From Limnomonas spitsbergensis (Eukaryota; Chlorophyta; Chlorophyceae; Chlamydomonadales): 64,000 nucleotides of DNA. Positions 1 through 13,400 of this stretch are shown one piece after another. Made by a program: the position numbers and the translations under genes. The stretch spans positions 806,001 to 870,000 of the forward strand of contig JAYJMM010000035.1 of assembly GCA_037349105.1 (NCBI GenBank), given 5' to 3'. Each line of letters begins with the position of its first letter. Within the stretch, counting starts at the first letter, position 1. The notes under the pieces were generated by a model, which saw only the letters and a list, made by a program, of their open reading frames with translations, searched no databases and was not told where the DNA came from.

Positions 1-26
1 CCTGTCCCTGTTGCACCTCCACACAG

Positions 27-97
27 GCCTGGGATTGGACATGGACCAGCTGGCTGACGTGGAGCACAATGGATGTGTCTATCCTGAGCCCTACTAG
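27..97 (+). CDS. Secreted lipocalin, last exon only (gene cut by window edge)
   Basis: Terminal exon of a lipocalin gene whose upstream exons lie left of the window. An acceptor (CACACAG) precedes position 27. The 71-bp exon starts in phase 1 and encodes the tail LGLDMDQLADVEH...PEPY followed by TAG at 95-97. Exon length, phase, preceding intron end and residues match the last exon of the complete lipocalin at 20059-24471 (-), with only a few base differences. The two genes are therefore recent duplicates in opposite orientation. Similarity stops within about four bases after the stop codon. Confidence 0.85.
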
Positions 98-1483
98 GTC
101 ATTCACTGGAAAAGTCTGCTGAAATGCAAAAGCATTAGCAGTTTCCGGCCCCTGGTTTCCAGCCCTTGGTTTCCGGCGGTTGCATGGGTACAAGTTCTTT
201 GTCTTCAAATACCGTAGTTTCGGACGTGTTTCGTTGTTTTCGATTTTCGTTGTAGCATAAAAAGTCGCTGTTTTAGCCTTTTTTCTTATTTGTTGCCCCT
301 TCACATGAAAGTCAGTCAAAGATATTTTCACAGTTGATTTCGTTGTGAGAAACGATCAGATCAACGAAATACGTCCGTGACTACGCCACTACGGTAATGC
401 ATTGCTGGCACTCACTGCGCCTATTCCTTGATTGGTTGATCTCTTGATGTCAGTGCAAGTAGCATGACCTACCTCGGTGTTTGAGATGCTCTGTTGCAGT
501 GCGAACTACTTTGGTCGTAATTTCTATGTTGCTGAGGTACGCATGTTTTCTGGCAGCAATTTTCTGCTTTTTCTGGCAGCTTTGTCTTGTGTCTAATGCG
601 AGCTCACGATGGGGAGAGGTGACATGAAAGAGTTCCTTTTTGTACAAAAGTGGTTTTTTACTTGTGTGTCTAGGCCTCAAGCTTTTCGTAATTTTCATTC
701 ATGCCAGCGTGTACATATATAGAATATGACTGGATGTTATCACGGGCATCTTGCCTGCTACCATGACCTTGTGAACTGATATCCAATGCCGGTCCCATCC
801 TAAATTGTTCCCAACGCCTGCTGTGGACAGAAACTCGAGCCTGATCCATGCAAAGCTGATAGCAAGATTTGTGCGGGCATGCGCAGTCAACAACCGATGA
901 AAATTCAGTAGTACTCATGATTTACTTCGGTTTTAAATTGACTGCATCTGCAGTTTGAAGTGGTCTGCGTTATTTTCTGCGTATAGAGGCGATTGGACAA
1001 AATGTGCCTCAGTGCCGGACTGCGCACGCCAGTGTCAGACAGTCGTGCCTCATGGGCCACCCATGTGGAGGGAGTAGGCCATGCTGTAGGTCCCAGTGCC
1101 CACAAGGCCTCAATCAAGCCGGACCCAAGGTAATCACCGCCTAGGACCATTTCCCTGCTGCAACCATCAGCCACACCTTTGCCTCCGCACTGTCACCCCC
1201 ATTTTAACCCCATGCGGCTGCTCCTAAAAAGGTTTACCATACCCATTGTCATGCTGATCTGAATGCTATTCGCATATACCGGTAACACTGCTGAAGGTTA
1301 TCAAGTCGCAATAAAGTGCATGAGGTTGACGAGCCTTGTTCACAATTTAGCTACTCCCCGTTTCTCGTGGTGACCCGAAGCCAAGCCAAGAGATAAGCGT
1401 CACCTTGGCAAAGCATTGTAATTTTAGAAGAAATCATCATTTCGTGAAGGAAAGAAATTGCTTAAGTGTGGCGAAAACCACCG
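98..1483. other. Intergenic between lipocalin and LRR gene 3' ends
   Basis: Region between two convergent genes. It holds one MITE (211-394). I see no other gene; short open frames here have no recognisable features. Confidence 0.6.
211..394. mobile_element. MITE, family 1, copy 1
   Basis: About 184 bp flanked by inverted ends. The left end ACCGTAGTTTCGGACGTGTT is matched at the right end by the complement of AACGAAATACGTCCGTGACTACG followed by ACTACGGT. There is no coding capacity. A second copy with the same ends and similar interior (GTCGCTGTTTT..., CCCCTTCAC) lies at 14948-15119, which supports a mobile family rather than a chance palindrome. Confidence 0.75.
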
Positions 1484-4400
1484 TCACTGCGTGTAGTGCA
1501 GCCACCGCATGTGCCCCAGCTGCTTGAACAGGTGCTCTATCAAGGCGCAGCCGTTCAGCTGCAGGCGCCTTAACGAGGCCAGGGCCGTCAGCGGGCCCAG
1601 GTTGGCCACTGAGGAGCATCCCCGCATGTCAACCCTGGCCAAAAGCGTGCACGAGGCCAGCGGTGACAGGTCGGCCAACAGCGAGCAACCGCTCATGTCC
1701 AACTCTTCGAGCTGCAACATGAAGGGGTCAGGGCTTGTCTAAGGGCTCGTCACATCAGATTGCGCGAGAGGGATCGTGTTCAGTTGACGGGTTGATGGAT
1801 AGATATCGCCTCGCTCAGGAGATTTAGGGTTTAGGGTTGGGGTTTAGGGTTAGGATTGAAGGTTAGGTTTCAGTTGACAGGTTCTTGGATAGATGCTGCA
1901 TCGCTCAGGAGATTCACATTGTTATCTGTTGGATTAAATAAGACTGGCATATTGCTGTTTGTAATATAGGGGCAGCGAGACAAGCGCCAAACGGGGGAGC
2001 AGTTTTGAATTGAGCACTTTGACTGACACCTATAGCAAGGCAGTCTCCAAACATGACAGCCATACAAATGGTGCACCTCCCCACATCACTCCGGCTACAG
2101 TCTTGCCCCCCAAGCTACAGCCTTGCCCCCTTCAGGTACAGCTTTGTCCCTCCCCATCTACAGCCTTGTCCCCCACACCTACAGCCTTACCCCTCACCAG
2201 GTACAGCCTTGCCCCCCCCCCCCCCCCTCGTTACAGCCTTGCCCCTCCCTAGCTACAGCCCGCCCCTCCCATGCTACATCCTTACCCCCTCTAGCCCGCT
2301 ACAGCCTTGCCCCTCCCATGCTACAGCCTCACCCCCTTGTCCCCGCCAAAGCCTTGCCCCTCCCATGCTACAGCTTTGTCCCTCCTCCCTGCTACAGCCT
2401 TGCACCCCAGCTACAGCCTTGCCCCTCCCCATCCACAGCGTTGCCCCTCCCCCGCTACAGCCTTGCCCCTCCCCAGCTGCGGCCTTCTCCCTCACCAGCC
2501 ACAGCATTGCACCTCCCCAGCTACAGCCTTGCACCTCCCCAGCTACGGCCTTACCTCTCCCCAGCTACAGCCTAGCCTCTCCTAGCTACAGCCTTACCTC
2601 TCCCCAGCTACAGCCTAGCCTCTCCTAGCTACAGCCTTGCCCCCCCTCCCCCCCGCTGAAGCCTTGCCCCTCTGCAGCTTAAGCCTTGTCCCTCCCCAGC
2701 TACAGCCTAGCCTCTCCTAGCTACAGCCTTGCCCCCCCTCCCCCCCGCTGAAGCCTTGCCCCTCTGCAGCTTAAGCCTTGTCCCTCCCCAGCTACAGCCT
2801 AGCCTCTCCTAGCTACAGCCTTGCCCCCCCTCCCCCCCGCTGAAGCCTTGCCCCTCTGCAGCTTAAGCCTTGTCCCTCCCCAGCTACAGCCTAGCCTCTC
2901 CTAGCTACAGCCTTGCCCCCCCTCCCCCCCGCTGAAGCCTTGCCCCTCTGCAGCTTAAGCCTTGTCCCTCCCCAGCTACAGCCTTGCCCACCCAGCCACA
3001 CCCCACCTTCAGACAGCACTGGAGTGGCTCTAGGTCCGATATCGAGGGACACCCGTGAATGTCCAGCACCCGGAGAGCTGGCGGCCCTGCGAGGCGATGC
3101 AGCTGCTTGCAGCTTGATGCTATCAGCCGCTGTATTGCGGAGCAGGAAAGGGGAGGGTGGGGTGGGGGGGAATGAACAAGGCATGGGGTGGGGCAGAGAG
3201 AGGGATGAGGAGGTATGAAGACAATATGCTGCATTGTAGGGCAGGGCCGGGAGGTGGAGGGTATGAACGGTGTATGGGGTGGGTCAGGGAGGGGGAGGGA
3301 GTTATGAATAACAGTTGCTGCATGTGGAGGTGGGAAGAGGTGAGACCTGGGAGGGGGTATGAACGGTGCATGGGGTAGGTCAGGGAGGAGGGGGGGGGGG
3401 GGGGGGGGAGTTATGAATAACAGATGTTGCATGTGAAGGTGGGTCCAGGTGGGAGGGGGGTATGAACAGTGTGGATCTGACCTCAGCACCAAGCTGCCCT
3501 GTCTATCCTAGCTCACTGAAACCTGGACCCTAAAACCTTGACCCCTAAGCCCACTCCTCCACCACAACAAACATACAAGGTCCCTTTCACAGCTCACCAT
3601 GCAACCTTTCACAGCACACCATGCAACCTTTCACAGCACACCATGCAACCTTTCACAGCACACCATGCAACCTTCCACAGCACACCATGCAACATTTCAA
3701 AGCACACCATGCAACCATTCACAGCACACCATGCAACCTTACACAACACACCATGCAACCTTTCACAGCACACCATGCAACCTTTCACAGCGCACCATGC
3801 AACCTTTCACAGCACACCATGCAACCTTTCACAGCACACCATGCAACCTTTTACAGCACACCATGCAACCTTTCACAGCACACCATGCAACCTTTCACAG
3901 CACACCATGCAACCTTTCACAGCACACCATGCAACCTTTCACAGCACACCATGCAACCTTTCACAGCACACCATGCAACCTTTCACAGCACACCATGCAA
4001 CCTTTCACAGCACACCATGCAACCTTTCACAGCACACCATGCAACCTTTCACAGCACAACCATGCAACCTTTCACATCACACCATGCAACCTTTCACAGC
4101 ACACCATGCAACCTTTCACAGCACACCATGCAACCTTTCACAGCACACCATGCAACCTTTCACAGCACACCATGCAACCTTTTACAGCACACCATGCAAC
4201 CTTTCACAGCACACCATGCAACCTTTCACAGCACACCATGCAACCTTTCACAGCACACCATGCAACCTTTCACAGCACACCATGCAACCTTTCACAGCAC
4301 ACCATGCAACCTTTCACAGCACACCATGCAACCTTTCACAGCACACCATGCAACCTTTCACAGCACACCATGCAACCTTTCACAGCACACCATGCAACCT

Positions 4401-7400
4401 TTCACAGCACACCATGCAACCTTTCACAGCACACCATGCAACCTTTCACAGCGCACCATGCAACCTTTCACAGCACACCATGCAACCTTTCACAGCACAC
4501 CATGCAACCTTTTACAGCACACCATGCAACCTTTCACAGCACAACCATGCAACCTTTCACATCACACCATGCAATCTTTCACAGCACACCATGCAACCTT
4601 TCACAGCACACCATGCAACCTTTCACAGCACACCATGCAACCTTTCACAGCACACCATGCAACCTTTCACAGCACACCATGCAACCTTTTACAGCACACC
4701 ATGCAACCTTTTACAGCACACCATGCAACCTTTCACAGCACACCATGCAACCTTTCACAGCACACCATGCAACCTTTCACAGCACACCATGCAACCTTTC
4801 ACAGCACACCATGCAACCTTTCACAGCACACCATGCAACCTTTCACAGCGCACCATGCAACCTTTCACAGCACACCATGCAACCTTTCACAGCACACCAT
4901 GCAACCTTTCACAGCACACCATGCAACCTTTTACAGCACACCATGCAACCTTTCACAGCACACCATGCAACCTTTCACATCACACCATGCAACCTTTCAC
5001 AGCACACCATGCAACCTTTCACAGCACACCATGCAACCTTTCACAGCGCACCATGCAACCTTTCACAGCACACCATGCAACCTTTCACAGCACACCATGC
5101 AACCTTTTACAGCACACCATGCAACCTTTCACAGCACAACCATGCAACCTTTCACATCACACCATGCAATCTTTCACAGCACACCATGCAACCTTTCACA
5201 GCACACCATGCAACCTTTCACAGCACACCATGCAACCTTTCACAGCACACCATGCAACCTTTCACAGCACACCATGCAACCTTTTACAGCACACCATGCA
5301 ACCTTTTACAGCACACCATGCAACCTTTCACAGCACACCATGCAACCTTTCACAGCACACCATGCAACCTTTCACAGCACACCATGCAACCTTTCACAGC
5401 ACACCATGCAACCTTTCACAGCACACCATGCAACCTTTTACAGCACACCATGCAACCTTTCACAGCACACCATGCAACCTTTCACAGCACACCATGCAAC
5501 CTTTCACAGCACACCATGCAACCTTTCACAGCACACCATGCAACCTTTTACAGCACACCATGCAACCTTTTACAGCACACCATGCAACCTTTCACAGCAC
5601 ACCATGCAACCTTTCACAGCACACCATGCAACCTTTTACAGCACACCATGCAACCTTTCACAGCACACCATGCAACCTTTCACAGCACACCATGCAACCT
5701 TTCACAGCACACCATGCAACCTTTCACAGCACACCATGCAACCTTTCACAGCACACCATGCAACCTTTTACAGCACACCATGCAACCTTTCACAGCACAC
5801 CATGCAACCTTTCACAGCACACCATGCAACCTTTCACAGCACACCATGCAACCTTTCACAGCACACCATGCAACCTTTTACATGACCATTGTTAGCCACC
5901 GCTGAGCCCTTCGGGACTGAACCTGGACTGTCAGCAAGCCCTGCAGCCGGTGCCCAGAGCAGCAGGGCTTGCTGCACCATGCTAGCCTGGCCACAGGCCG
6001 TGAGGTAGCTGGATGACAGCTTAAGACCGGTGGGATGCATGGCAAGGGTCACGAATTCGGGTTCAGGGTTCAAACAAAAGGGTTTAAGCGCGGAGCCCGG
6101 GCTGTAACCCATCAGTCCATACTCTTTATATTATACCATGTCCCGCCCTCCCCCCTCATCCCCCGATCTTACTCCTGCTAGCACTTCATGAGGTCAGCCA
6201 CCGGTAAACCATTTGTCAGTGTCCCGCCCTCTCCCCTCACCCCATCCCCTATCGCTGTCACCCCAAGCGGAAAGCTCAAGGAACACTTTTCTTGCACCCT
6301 GTCCTCACCTGCATTGAAGAGCATGAGGAGAGGGGGGCCAAGCTGGCAACAGCGGAGCAGCCCGTCATAGAGAGCTGCCGGAGGCGCAGGCAGGCAGAGA
6401 GGGGCGAGAGGTCCTGGAGGAAGCGGCATTGTGACACATCCAGCTCCTAGAAGCAACATAAGCACGGGATCAAGGGCTGAGGAGGGGTTTAAGGGTTTAA
6501 GAGGTTATAAGGGGTCTCAAGAAATTTTAGGGAAATAAAAGGTGTTTGAGGGGTTTGATGTTAAGGAGGTGGGTCCTCGAAAGTTCTTGTTGTTACGAAG
6601 TTGACGCAACCACCCACAGCCTTTTGCGAAAGGGCCAGGCGGAGCGAACCGGAGGGAAACCACAAAAAATAAACGAAAACAGACACGAGCCAATCGACAG
6701 AAAATCAACCTCAAGGGAAAAAGAAAGAACCACCAGCGACCTCGAAGGTTGGTTTAGGGCAAAGGATATTGGCACTGAGACAGCTCCAGCTGCTGGAGAG
6801 AGCGTAAGAAAAGGGTTTAAGGCTAAGAGGAGGGGCAAGGATAAGGGTGGGGGTGGGGTGGAGGTCCCACAAGGGTGGATTTAGGGTGGAGGATATGTGG
6901 TTTAGGGGCGGTAGTGTGGGGGTGCAGACTTTTCTTGGTAAGGGATGTGAATTAAGCATATACCCTGACAATCAGGCAAAGCCCCCCCCTCCCCACAAAC
7001 CTACACACTTCATGCATGCAAGCCGAGTAACTCATTCGGATCTCCTCCTCGCTCGGTTGCCGCCTCATGGAGCTGCGACTCCCACAACTACCGCAGACGC
7101 TCTTTGCCTCCGCAAGAATTTAATGTTTTCCCGCCGTCACGCCATTGACAACCCCGACTTGAGTGGAAAACGCCACTTTGGGGACGTCAAAAAAGTTATC
7201 CAGTGAAGCGCAATTTCTATACCGGTATTTCTTTCTCGTTAGCAGAGGCGAAACAAGTCTACGGTTATGGTCTTGTATCTGCTATTCTGCTGACCCTGTG
7301 AAAACTACTTATTTTGATAAGTAGTGATCAAATTAGGCTGATTACCGGTACTTAATTTGATTACTAATGATGAAATTCAGTAATCAGCATGAGCGATTTG

Positions 7401-10400
7401 ATTTCTATGATTCCTCTCCCACATACCTGCCCCCCTCGCTTGCTTTGCAATGCAACTGCTTCCTGAAAACAGAGGCAAGCATCCTCCCGAAAAAATCCCA
7501 TTTGCTCTTCCTTCTCTCATTTACCGCAGATTCAAATTGCCTTCCCTCTGGCATGAACGAACCATTACCTTCTTGCTGCCCTATGGTCAAAACATGGACT
7601 TCATGTTTTCAAGGCCACATGAAACTTGCGTTGATGATCAATATGAAGCATATCAATATGAAGCATATCAATATGAAGTATATCAATATGAAGCATATCA
7701 ATATGAAGTATATCAATATGAAGGATATCAATATGAAGCATATCAATATGAAGTATATCAATATGAAGTATATCAATATGAAGCATATCAATATGAAGTA
7801 TATCAATATGAAGTATATCAATATGAAGCATATCAATATGAAGCATATCAATATGAAGTATATCAATATGAAGCATATCAATATGAAGCATATCAATATG
7901 AAGCATATCAATATGAAGTATATCAATATGAAGTATATCAATATGAAGCATATCAATAAGAAGCATATCAATATGAAGTATATCAATATGAAGCATATCA
8001 ATATGAAGCATATCAATATGAAGCATATCAATATGAAGTATATCAATATGAAGCATATCAATATGAAGCATATCAATACAATGAAGCATATCAATATGAA
8101 GTATATCAATATGAAGCATATCAATATGAAGCATATCAATATGAAGCATATCAATATGAAGTATATCAATATGAAGTATATCAATATGAAGTATATCAAT
8201 ATGAAGCATATCAATATGAAGTATATCAATATGAAGTATATCAATATGAAGCATATCAATATGAAGCATATCAATATGAAGTATATCAATATGAAGTATA
8301 TCAATATGAAGTATATCAATATGAAGTATATCAATATGAAGCATATCAACATGAAGCCCTCCCCCCAGAACAACATAATCATGCGACAAGACAAAGCAAA
8401 ACTACAGATCCCCTTTCGGATCTACCCCTTCTTCAGGACAGAGTGGAGCGCACTGCCTTCACCTGCAGCACCCCGCAGCACGCCTCAAGAGGTGACAGGT
8501 CATGTATCGCCGTGCGCATGAGCTTCAGACGGCGCAGCTGGCCGCAGCCCGAGACCGGGGCGATGCTGGTAACGGAGCTGCAAGAGGTCAGATCCAGATC
8601 TCGGAGGTCGCAGCAGCTCTCCAGGGGCCGCAGGCTCTGGAGCATGTCGCAGCAGAGCAGACAAAGCGTGTGCAGCTGCAAGCAAAAAACAAACGCACAC
8701 ATGAATGCCTAATCTCTCCACACACGCAATCGGGCGGCCTGCCTAACACCTTGTTAAGTCCAAAGGAAAACAATCACACAGTTGGGCTGCCTGCCTGCCT
8801 CACACTTCCTAAAGTCCAAGCAAAAATAATCACAAACATCACCTCTCTCACACACACATGTGGTGCACACTTATATAATGTATATGTGGCAAACGACGGA
8901 AGAACACGGTAGAGGTGGGAGAGAGTTGACGAAAAGCGGGACCTCCAGGACACCAATACCTTATAGGGAACTCCAATAGGAACACCAGTACAAAAAAAAA
9001 TCCTCAGAGCAGGAAGTGCAGAACAATCACCCACACAATCCAGCCGGCAGCAGTGCTTGCCACAAAGTGTACTGCCAGCAGCACATCCGTACTGCCAGCA
9101 GCACATCCCCTTTCCCCACCTCGGCATAACCACGCAGAGGCTCCAGATCAGTCAGGGAGGTGCACTTGGCGAGGTCCAGCTGCTGCATGTGCAGCGCCCT
9201 AGAGAGAGGCGCCAGGCTGGACACTGCGCCGCACCAGCGCATGTCCAACCGCGTCAGCTGGGTACAGGCGGACAGGGGCCCTAGGCAGCTGATGGAGCTG
9301 CAAGGAATAAACGCCGGAGAGAGAAACGTGAGGACCAGGGGGTGTGCCTAGTAAAACCTAGTCTAGTAAAACCTAGACTTATATAACCTAGTCTAGTATA
9401 ACATAGCCTAGTAAAACCTAGCCTTATAAAACCTAGCCTAGTATAACATAGCCTAGTGAAACCTAGCCTAATAAAACCTAGCCTAGTGAAACCTAGCCTA
9501 GTGAAATTTAGCCTAGTAAAACCTAGCCTAGTGAAACCTAGCCTAATGAAACCTAGCCTAGTAAAACCTAGCCTAATGAAACCTAGCCTAGTGAAACCTA
9601 GCCTAGTAAAACCCAACCTAGTGAAACCTAGCCTAATGAAACCTAGCCTAGTGAAACCTAGCCTAGTAAAACCTAGCCTAATAAAACCTAGCCTAGTAAA
9701 ACCTAGCCTAATAAAACCTAGCCTAGGAAAACAACGTGCTTGGGCGCTTGCACAGCCATGGTGCGTGCGATAACCTGAAGTATCTTACGACGACGTGGCA
9801 AGGCAAAGAGTGATCCCCACTACCTGCAGCGTGATCCATTCCAGACTACCTGAAAGTGTGATTCAGTCCAAACTGCTAGAAGCGGGATCCCCACTACCTG
9901 CAGAGTTGCAGCGTGATCCAGTCCATACTACCAGAGGCATAATCCACACTACGTGCAGCGTGAAAGCGTGATCCACTCCACACTACCTTCAGTGCGATCC
10001 ATTCCACACTACCAGAGGCATACTCCACACTACCTGCAGCTTGATCCAGTCAAAACTGCCGGAAGCGGGATCCACACTACCTGCAGTGTGATCCAGTCCA
10101 CCCTATCTGCAGTGTGATCCAGTCCACCCTACCTGCAGTGTGATCCAGTCCACACTACCTGCAGTGTGATCCAGTCCACACTACCTGCAGTTGCACATGT
10201 CCAGCCTCACGAGTCCAGTCAGCGCGGGCAACTGCGTGACAGCGCAGCAGCTTCTGATGTCCAGCTTTTTCAAACCCCGACAGGACTCCAGCGGCGCCAG
10301 GTCAGCCAAGGAGCAGCAGCCATCCAATGTCAGCTGAGGAGGTGTGTGGGGGGGAGGGTTGAGGTTAAAAGTGTTCAAGATGAATGGTTGAGGGTTTAGG

Positions 10401-13400
10401 ACTATCAAATCCTAACAAGACTCTGGCACCGCCAGGTCAGCTAAGGAGTAGCAGCCATCCAGTGGCAGCTGAGGGGGGAAGGGTTCCGGTTTTTAAGGGT
10501 TCAGGATAGGGGTACAGGGTCAGAACTGCCATATCCCGATAAGACTCTGGCTGCACTAGGTCAGCCAGGGAGAAGCAGCTCACCAGATTCAGCCGAGTAG
10601 GGAAAAGTGGAAGCAGCAGCATCAGGGGTACAATGCAGGTTAGGTTGGGGAAAGGTGTGGACACACGTTAAGGCCGTGTAGTTGGACAGGGGGTGTGGGG
10701 AGGGATCAAGCACGGACGTGATCAGTGGTTTGACGGAGAGAGTGTGGCATGGTTGCATAACTGGATCAGTTTGAATGGCATATTCAAAAGAAAGGGGCTC
10801 TACTGAGTGGAGCACATGCTGGGAGGGGCCGCAGGGGAGCCATGTGGCACCTAGGCCGTGCAGGCTGAGTGTATATGGATCGGACTGAGCTGATGCTAGT
10901 CCGTTAACATAACCATTGGCTATTGCATCAGGGGTGAAACAAGTAGGAGCCCGTCCTCTGAAGTGGCCGAACAATTCAAATTCAAAAACACTTGACGCGT
11001 CGAAAAAAAGGAAATGACGCGTAGAGAACCAGTTTCTTCTTAAGAAGGAGCCACGGTGCTTAAAACACAACGTAATGTGATCCTTATCCTAATGGTGTAT
11101 TAAGCTTCGCGATTTATAGGAGGGTCTAGTACTCTAGATGTGTAGAGGGCAGATAATAATCCCTGGGCTCGTTAGACCTAACTTTGCAGCATTTGAGATT
11201 GCAGATGTTGGACAACACAAGGTGTCAGAGCCCATTACAGAATGTCAACCGTCACACTGTGCAGTACACATCTTACATTGCAGGTACGGTGTCTACTACA
11301 CAATGATTGCTTCTCGAGCCATGCCCCCATGAAGTATCTTAACCCGTACACCGCTATTCAAATCAAGATTTAAATCAAGATTCGAATCACAAACCCAACA
11401 ACCATTTACACCCCATTCCAAATTTTCCTCGCCATGACCGGAGAATGCAGCCCAACCTTGAAGCAACAATCGAAGCCACTATTTAACCCACCCCACTGGC
11501 CATAGCCCCAAGCATAATACAATCAAGAGCAAAACACGTTTCCAGACTGCCATCTTCACCCCATGATCATATCCCCACCCCACCCTTCCCCGCCTCACCT
11601 ACATAGCTAAGCAGCTGGCACTGTCGCAGGAGCTCCAGGTCGGTGAGCGTGCGGCACTCGCTGAGTGTGAGGTGGTGCAGCTGAGGAATGCACGAGGTGA
11701 GCACTTGCAGGTCCTTGGCTGTGGAGTCCTGGGGCACAGGCAAAACATTTACTTTACAGGGAAACATGTACTCCACAGGCAAAACATATACTTCACAGGA
11801 AAAACATTTCCTTCACAGACAATACATGTACTTCACAGGGAAACATGTACTCCACAGGCAAAACATGTACTTCACAGGGAAACATGTACTCCACAGGCAA
11901 AACATTTCCTTCACAGGCAATACATGTACTTCACAGGCAAAACATTTACTCCACAGGCAATACATGTACTTCACAGGCAAAACATTGACTCCACAGGCAA
12001 AACATGTACTTCACAGGCAATACATATACTTCACAGGCAAAACATGTACTTCACAGACAATACATGTACTTCACAGGCAAAACATTTACTCCACAGGCAA
12101 TACATGTACTTCACAGGGAAACATGTACTCCACAGGCAAAGCATTTCCTTCACAGGCAATACATGTACTCCACAGGCAATACATGTACTTCACAGGCAAA
12201 ACATTTACTCCACAGGCAATACATGTACTTCACAGGCAAAACATTTACTCCACAGGCAATACATGTACTTCACAGGCAAAACATTGACTCCACAGGCAAA
12301 ACATGTACTCCACAGGCAATACTTATACTTCACAGGCAAAACATTTCCTTCACAGACAATACATGTACTTCACAGGCAAAACATTTACTCCACAGGCAAT
12401 ACATGTACTTCACAGGCAAATCATTTACTCCACAGGCAATACATGTACTTCTCAGGCAATACATGTACTTCACAGACAAAACATTTACTCCACAGGCAAT
12501 ACATGTACTTCACAGGCAAAACATTTACTCCACAGGCAATACATGTACTTCACAGGCAAATCATTTACTCCACAGGCAATACATGTACTTCTCAGGCAAT
12601 ACATGTACTTCACAGACAAAACATTTACTCCACAGGCAATACATGTACTTCACAGGCAAAACATTTACTCCACAGGCAATACATGTACTTCTCAGGCAAT
12701 ACATGTACTTCATAGACAATACATGTACTTCACAGGCAAAACATTTACTCCACAGGCAATGCATGTACTTCACAGGCAAATCATTTACTCCACAGGCAAT
12801 ACATGTACTTCTCAGGCAATACATGTACTTCACAGACAAAACATTTACTCCACAGGCAATACATGTACTTCACAGGGAAACATGTACTCCACAGGCAAAA
12901 CATTTACTCCACAGGCAATACATGTACTTCACAGGCAAAACATTTACTCCACCGGCAATACATGTACTTCACAGGCAAATCATTTACTCCACAGGCAATA
13001 CATGTACTTCTCAGGCAATACATGTACTTCACAGGCAAAACATTTACTCCACAGGCAATCCATGTACTTCACAGGCAATACATGTACTTCACAGGCAAAA
13101 CATTTACTTCACAGGCAATACATGTACTTCACAGGCAAGACATTTGCTTCACAACAGGCGTGTAGACAAGGCAGACAGTTATATTTCGAAAACGTTGATT
13201 TGGTTTGACCTCACTCCGTTCATTTCAGCTTGGGACGCCTCTGCCCAAGACAAAATTTTGAACAACACTCTCCATTTCCAAGGCTGATGATACCTTACAT
13301 AATTAATATGAATGCATCCCTCACCCCCAAACAAAGTTAATTACGAGGGAGAGCAAAGCAAATCTACACCTCCGCAGTAGAGAGGCCTGAGAAACAGGGG

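Noticed and set aside
3538..5905. Three overlapping open frames of about 750-785 codons
   Set aside because: Pure 22-bp repeat without stops; all three frames are open for that reason alone, and the region is an intron of the minus-strand LRR gene.
7367..8521. Long open frames rich in Asn-Met-Lys-His-Ile or Tyr-Gln-Glu
   Set aside because: 15-bp repeat artefact in an LRR intron.
11672..13287. Open frames of 300-430 codons (Thr-Gly-Lys-His-Leu-His-Arg-Gln repeats)
   Set aside because: 20-bp minisatellite artefact, opposite strand to the LRR gene.
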